Shown here piece after piece: positions 13,501-16,647 of a DNA stretch of 16,647 nt. The notes under the pieces were generated by a model. The model was not told where the DNA came from. It saw nothing but the letters and a program-made list of their open reading frames with translations, and searched no databases. The position numbers were made by a program, and so were the translations under genes. The number at the start of each line of letters is the position of its first letter. The first letter of the stretch is position 1. The stretch comes from Candidatus Woesearchaeota archaeon (lineage in GTDB: Archaea > Nanobdellota > Nanobdellia > Woesearchaeales > ARS49): positions 1-16,647 of the forward strand of contig JAHWHC010000018.1 of NCBI GenBank assembly GCA_019323555.1, read 5' to 3'.

Positions 13501-14022
13501 ATGGCTGAAGGGGAAGAAAATTCAAAGACTCCAAAATTAAGTGCTGAAGAAATATATCAATTAGAAAAAGTAATGCAGGAAAATAGGGAGTCTAAAATGA
13601 TTTGTCCAGATTTGGGAATTAATGATATGTCTTATCCTGTAGAAGTTTCTGATATATCTTTCGGCCCGCTAGGTGTCCGGCCTTTTTGGCATGGGAAAAC
13701 AGGCAGTTTTGTTGCAATTAGGCCTGTTGGAGAAGAATATGGCAATAAAACTTATTTAGGTATTCTTCTTGGAGAGATTCCAGTAAATTATCAGGCTTTG
13801 TGGCATCCTGAAACAAAAAAACTGCAGGTCAGTGCGCATTTTAATCCTGCAATCTATGTTCCTGATCTTGAAACAATAATATTTGGAAATTCCTCTTGGT
13901 GGGGTCCAATCAAGTCACCAGAACATTTGCGCAAGATAACAGACGAAGATATTCAGAATGTTTGGTATGTCAAGGCATTGAAACAGCTTTCTGAACGAAT
14001 AGAACAAGAAGATAAAAAATAA
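13501..14022 (+). CDS. Uncharacterised soluble protein, 173 residues
   Basis: I do not recognise this protein. After a charged N-terminal helix (MAEGEENSKTPKLSAEEIYQLEKVMQENRESK) comes a strand-rich domain with many aromatic residues and conserved-looking turns (FGPLGVRPFWHGKTGSFVAIRPVG, GEIPVNYQALWHP, FGNSSWWGPIKSPEHL). It ends in an acidic and basic helix (YVKALKQLSERIEQEDKK). No signal peptide or membrane segment is seen. The ATG sits 26 bases behind a TATA box with no ribosome site, so it is probably leaderless. It converges on the lipoprotein gene, with 10 bases between the two stops. Confidence 0.75.
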   Translation: MAEGEENSKTPKLSAEEIYQLEKVMQENRESKMICPDLGINDMSYPVEVSDISFGPLGVRPFWHGKTGSFVAIRPVGEEYGNKTYLGILLGEIPVNYQALWHPETKKLQVSAHFNPAIYVPDLETIIFGNSSWWGPIKSPEHLRKITDEDIQNVWYVKALKQLSERIEQEDKK

Positions 14023-14032
14023 GCTTCAGCAA

Positions 14033-14464
14033 TTAACGAAGTGTTATTCCTGCGCCAACTTCTGTAACCTGGCCGCCGGACATCTTTCCTTCACAGGTGA
14101 CGCCCATGTTTGGCGTTACCCAAACAGTGAAGTATGATTCTCCTTCCTGCCCAGGAAGCGGCGAATATTTTGCATTATTCTCCATATGATACTTGCACCA
14201 CACGTCCAGGTCCAGCTTAATTTCCATAAGCGCTCTTTCCAGCTCCAGCATCCTAAGCCCGAAATACGGGTCATTGAAAGGATGTACTGCAGAGTCTAAT
14301 AAAACCGGTTCTTTAGTATCTTCTGCTGGTTTAAAAGTATCCTCACTTCTGAAAAACATGTCATCCCTAGACGGCCATCCTCCAATAGCCTGGCCTTCTG
14401 TCTGGCATCCTGCCAAGAACATCAAACAAAAAAGAATTGTTGCGATTATGCTTATAGTTCTCAT
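14033..14464 (-). CDS. Predicted lipoprotein, 143 residues
   Basis: MRTISIIATILFCLMFLAGC gives a charged start, hydrophobic core and lipobox LAG-C20, so the mature protein would be lipid-anchored outside the membrane. After a flexible acidic stretch (about 21-60) there is a helical segment (YFGLRMLELERALMEIKLDLDVWCKYHM) and a strand-rich C-terminus (SYFTVWVTPNMGVTCEGKMSGGQVTEVGAGITLR). Two Cys, in VWCKY and VTCEG, could form a disulfide. The start at 14464 follows AGGTGAT closely; ATGs at 14467 and 14482 are alternatives, but the last probably lies upstream of the transcript start predicted from a TATA box at 14496-14509. The family is unknown. Confidence 0.72.
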   Translation of the reverse strand: MRTISIIATILFCLMFLAGCQTEGQAIGGWPSRDDMFFRSEDTFKPAEDTKEPVLLDSAVHPFNDPYFGLRMLELERALMEIKLDLDVWCKYHMENNAKYSPLPGQEGESYFTVWVTPNMGVTCEGKMSGGQVTEVGAGITLR

Positions 14465-14527
14465 CATATCACCTTTTAACATGTGTTTAGCATAAGATTA
14501 TTTAAATTTTTCTTAAGAATTTTAAAA

Positions 14528-14617
14528 CGCCCCAGCTGGGAATCGAACCCAGGTCGAAGCCTTTCTATCAGCAATGCTGACGACAGGGCTTCATGATAAC
14601 CTCTACACTACTGGGGC
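14528..14617 (-). tRNA. tRNA-Asp(GUC) with an 18-nt intron
   Basis: Minus-strand gene. The acceptor is GCCCCAG/CTGGGGC with discriminator G. The D arm is GTGT...TCAT, the anticodon stem AAGCC/GGCTT, the variable loop CGAC, and the T arm CTGGG-TTCGATT-CCCAG. CCA is not encoded. The loop reads C-U-GUC-G before the intron at 14563-14580. The splice motif is canonical: central helix CTGT/ATAG, 3-base bulges CGT and AAA each cut after the second base, and an inner hairpin CAGC-ATT-GCTG. Removal leaves a standard aspartate tRNA of 72 bases. A TATA-like element (minus strand GATTTAAAAAC, 14641-14652) is centred about 30 bases upstream. Confidence 0.94.
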
Positions 14618-14672
14618 ATATTATCGTGTGAGAATATGGTTGTTTTTAAATCTTGCGCTTGCATGACTGCAC

Positions 14673-15602
14673 TTAGTCTCGTTTATCCAGATACACCTGG
14701 CCGTTGTCTACTCTGGGGATCCATTTAAAAGAGCAAAGCGTCCTCCCTATCGTATCTACAACATCATCCACTCTGCCCAGTTGGTTTCTTCTCCCTATTG
14801 CGTACAGCTTTAGGTTCATGTACTTTTCCATGTATTCTTTGTAGACAACTGTTTTGCAGAATTTAGAGACTTTTCTTTTGCCTGATGCTATGCCTTCTAT
14901 CATTGCATATAGTCCGCGCATGTAATCCATTGCATTATACAACGGCGTATTTACTTTAACTAGCTTTTTCCCGGGCGGTGCTTTTTCAGCAGTGCTTACG
15001 TCGGGTAATATTACAATATCATCAAAAACAAATCCGTTCGCAGCATCTCTTGCGCATTGGCCCATCTGATCTATTAAGAGCGCATCAACTTCCCCTTGAT
15101 ACCGGAAGGTCATATACATACTTGGTGTTACTAGTATTAGTTGTGGCAGTCCTTGCCCGACCAGTCTTTCTGGCATTGTTGCCATTGCTGGCTTGTTTCT
15201 TGTTCGCAGGGTTGCTTCAAGTATTATCATCTCCTCCCGCGTTGGATTGTACAACTCTACGAATTTTTTGCCAAATTCTTCTCTGTCTTGTTGATTATCA
15301 CAATAGAATATTCCTGCAATGTATTCTGATTTTGGAACCTGCCGCAGATGTTGCGGTCTTAAGTTTGCATCGCGTATTGCATCCTCCAGTGTTATCTCTT
15401 TTGGTGCTTCTGGTTTTTCTGCTGGTTTTTCTTCTGGTACGACAACTGGTTTTTTCTCTGGTTCTGCAGTCCCTAATTGTTTTGCTGGTTCTAGAAGCGG
15501 TTTTTCTGGTTTTTCAGGCGTGCTGCAGCCAGGGCTAACTAATTCCAGAATTGTTAAAAACAGACTCAAACCAAATAGTCTTTTTTTCAAAACCTCACCC
15601 AC
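14673..15602 (-). CDS. Lipoprotein paralogue with degenerate zinc-protease motif
   Basis: A 309-residue predicted lipoprotein: MGEVLKKRLFGLSLFLTILELVSPGC has a lipobox ending at Cys26, followed by a Pro/Glu/Lys spacer (about 28-70) and a globular domain (75-309). The domain aligns by eye with the upstream neighbour. YIAGIFYCDNQQDRE matches HVADIIYYDELNRE, LIDQMGQCARDAANG matches IVDHEGMHARDNATG, and GKRKVSKFCK matches KGRAVSDKCK. Every putative zinc or catalytic residue of the neighbour (HExxH and the later Glu) is replaced here (QMGQC, Gly230), so this is probably a non-enzymatic relative. The start used is GTG at 15602, 26 bases behind a TATA box (minus strand TTTAAATAAAC, 15623-15633). A TTG at 15590 behind GGTGAGG is an alternative and still gives a signal peptide. 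It lies 39 bases behind the neighbour. Confidence 0.78.
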   Translation of the reverse strand: MGEVLKKRLFGLSLFLTILELVSPGCSTPEKPEKPLLEPAKQLGTAEPEKKPVVVPEEKPAEKPEAPKEITLEDAIRDANLRPQHLRQVPKSEYIAGIFYCDNQQDREEFGKKFVELYNPTREEMIILEATLRTRNKPAMATMPERLVGQGLPQLILVTPSMYMTFRYQGEVDALLIDQMGQCARDAANGFVFDDIVILPDVSTAEKAPPGKKLVKVNTPLYNAMDYMRGLYAMIEGIASGKRKVSKFCKTVVYKEYMEKYMNLKLYAIGRRNQLGRVDDVVDTIGRTLCSFKWIPRVDNGQVYLDKRD

Positions 15603-15641
15603 CGAATACTCAGAATAGACCTGTTTATTTAAAGTTTACTG

Positions 15642-16466
15642 TCATTTATGTTCTTCGTGTTCAGGGTGTCCTTTAAAAAAATCCCCTTTCCTGATTAGCA
15701 GCACTTTCTTTCGGTCCAAGTCTATTACAGGCGCATATACTGCAAACGCCATTGCTGCTTGCGCGTATTTATTGCCGTTTATTGCCTGTATTAATATAGA
15801 TTGATGATGCCTATGATATGCATTTGCTATCAAGTTTTTGCATTTGTCAGACACAGCTCTTCCTTTCTCTATTTGAAGCATTTGGTTGTTATATGCCCTT
15901 AGTTCCATTATGTTTTTGTATAATTCTGAGCCAATTTGCTCTATTGTTACCTGTTCTCCATTAAGTAGCAATCCTGTTGCATTGTCTCTTGCATGCATTC
16001 CCTCATGATCTACTATGAAGCTGACCAAATCTTGTTTATTCTGGTGTTTTTCAAATACTGTTTCAGGCACAACCATAACAGAAGGCTTTCCTTCTCCAAC
16101 TTGGGACTCTCGTATTACTGTGACTGCGCCGTATCTTCCGCTTATGGCGCCTACTTTTTCCCAGGGCCCGTCTGCACTTCTCCTGGAAACGCCATAAGTT
16201 GCATGCATGACTTGATAGTATCTTTCGCGGTTTAATTCGTCATAATAGATTATATCTGCTACATGAGGTACGTTGTGTTCCTGTATTATTTCCTCAAGCA
16301 GGGCTTGTCTTTTTCCTAGTTCTGTCTGCTCTCCATCCTCGTTTAAATACGCTCCTACAGGGATTGGCGTGAATGGTTCTATGAACTGCTCTTCTGTCTT
16401 GCATCCACCGCAAAAAGAAGCAACAGAGAGCACTGTCACAAGAAGTATTTCTCTTAAAGATCTCAT
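15642..16466 (-). CDS. Predicted zinc-metalloprotease-like lipoprotein (HEGMH)
   Basis: A 274-residue protein with signal peptide MRSLREILLVTVLSVASFCGGC (lipobox ending at Cys22), so it would act outside the membrane. Residue block FIVDHEGMHARDNATG holds an HExxH zinc motif (H154, E155, H158). Thirty residues later, IMELRAYNNQ provides Glu188, in the position and E-x-x-A context of the third ligand of gluzincin-type proteases. This supports a peptidase role, though no named family is assigned. The C-terminus is His/Glu-rich (FFKGHPEHEEHK). The ATG at 16464-16466 is centred 28 bases behind a TATA-like box (minus strand ATTAATAAAG, 16490-16498) without a ribosome site, so it is probably leaderless. 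It lies directly upstream of its inactive-looking paralogue. Substrate unknown. Confidence 0.75.
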   Translation of the reverse strand: MRSLREILLVTVLSVASFCGGCKTEEQFIEPFTPIPVGAYLNEDGEQTELGKRQALLEEIIQEHNVPHVADIIYYDELNRERYYQVMHATYGVSRRSADGPWEKVGAISGRYGAVTVIRESQVGEGKPSVMVVPETVFEKHQNKQDLVSFIVDHEGMHARDNATGLLLNGEQVTIEQIGSELYKNIMELRAYNNQMLQIEKGRAVSDKCKNLIANAYHRHHQSILIQAINGNKYAQAAMAFAVYAPVIDLDRKKVLLIRKGDFFKGHPEHEEHK

Positions 16467-16508
16467 CAATTAGAAGATAAACTTTCAGCTTTATTAATCT
16501 TTTGACTT

Positions 16509-16516
16509 AAAAAAAA
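16509..16516 (-). terminator. T-run terminator of tRNA-Tyr
   Basis: Eight T on the minus strand start three bases behind the tRNA discriminator base. This is a clear U-tract end for the tRNA transcript. Confidence 0.55.
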
Positions 16517-16519
16517 GTA

Positions 16520-16647
16520 TCCCCGCTCCCAGACTCGAACTGGGAACCTTTCGGTAACGGCTGACTTACTTTCATTCCTGGTACGAATACCGAGTCAGTA
16601 AGTGAGTTTATCTACAGCCGAACGCTCTACCATTGAGCTAAGCGGGG
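16520..16647 (-). tRNA. tRNA-Tyr(GUA) with a 56-nt intron
   Basis: Minus-strand gene whose first base is the last base of the window. The acceptor is CCCCGCT/AGCGGGG, with C1-G72 as usual for archaeal tRNA-Tyr, and discriminator A. The D arm is GCTC/GAGC, the anticodon stem TTCGG/CCGAA, the variable loop AGGTT, and the T arm CCCAG-TTCGAGT-CTGGG. The loop reads C-U-GUA-G before the insertion. The intron at 16556-16611 leaves A38 and a 72-base tRNA. Inside it, ACTTAC pairs with GTAAGT and GGTA-TTCG-TACC forms a hairpin. The central splice helix is imperfect (CTGT against GCCG: one mismatch and one G-U), so the splice motif is relaxed. CCA is not encoded. Confidence 0.92.

Noticed and set aside
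14978..15618. Plus-strand hydrophobic frames opposite the lipoprotein gene
   Set aside because: The Leu/Val/Gly/Ser-rich composition reflects the antisense of the Pro/Glu/Lys spacer; no start signals.
16556..16611. Box C/D guide RNA inside the tRNA-Tyr intron
   Set aside because: A CTGA is present, but there is no convincing RTGATGA box C paired with it, nor internal C'/D' boxes.
1..16647. CRISPR array, transposon ends, rRNA or a known defence operon
   Set aside because: No spaced direct repeats, no transposase or integrase motifs, and no rRNA segments were found on reading both strands.

Overview
The window is archaeal chromosomal DNA. The evidence is a TFB (archaeal TFIIB) gene, TATA boxes about 26-30 bases upstream of many starts (several leaderless), and three tRNA genes whose introns sit at the archaeal position 37/38 with a bulge-helix-bulge context. 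An AMP phosphorylase of the archaeal type is also present. Moderate A+T content, many small orphan proteins and lipoprotein-type secreted proteins suggest a DPANN lineage such as Woesearchaeota/Pacearchaeota, but that placement is inference, not something the sequence proves.

Left part (1-3060): the tail of an unidentified + strand gene, then a metallophosphoesterase and TFB, both on the minus strand. Next comes tRNA-Ser(UGA) with a 15-nt intron. Directly after it is a gene for a membrane-anchored helical protein, and behind that gene a 20-base exact copy of the tRNA 3' end. This is the layout of a very small element inserted at a tRNA gene, or the relic of one.

Middle (3061-9428, + strand): an unusual Ser/Thr kinase (kinase domain, long coiled coil, propeller-like C-terminus), then a tightly packed cluster of a CPA2 cation/proton antiporter with a TrkA-N domain, a CRM/YhbY RNA-binding protein and a 513-residue protein of unknown function. 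A small DUF3566-like membrane protein and a proline-rich lipoprotein follow. Between those last two is a short acidic reading frame on the minus strand with a well-placed TATA box.

Right-centre (9421-13500, minus strand): AMP phosphorylase directly behind an AI-2E family transporter, tRNA-Val(GAC), a lone ParA ATPase, a 54-residue membrane protein and a 61-residue four-cysteine protein.

Right end (13501-16647): an unknown + strand gene, then minus-strand lipoproteins and tRNAs. Two adjacent lipoproteins are diverged paralogues: one keeps an HEGMH zinc-protease-like motif and a downstream Glu, while the other has lost all of these residues. tRNA-Asp(GUC) (18-nt intron) lies downstream of the pair, and tRNA-Tyr(GUA) with a 56-nt intron closes the window.

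No CRISPR array, transposase, integrase or complete known defence system was seen. The points most worth a second look are the tRNA-Ser repeat-flanked gene, the enzyme/pseudoenzyme lipoprotein pair and the kinase with an altered catalytic loop.
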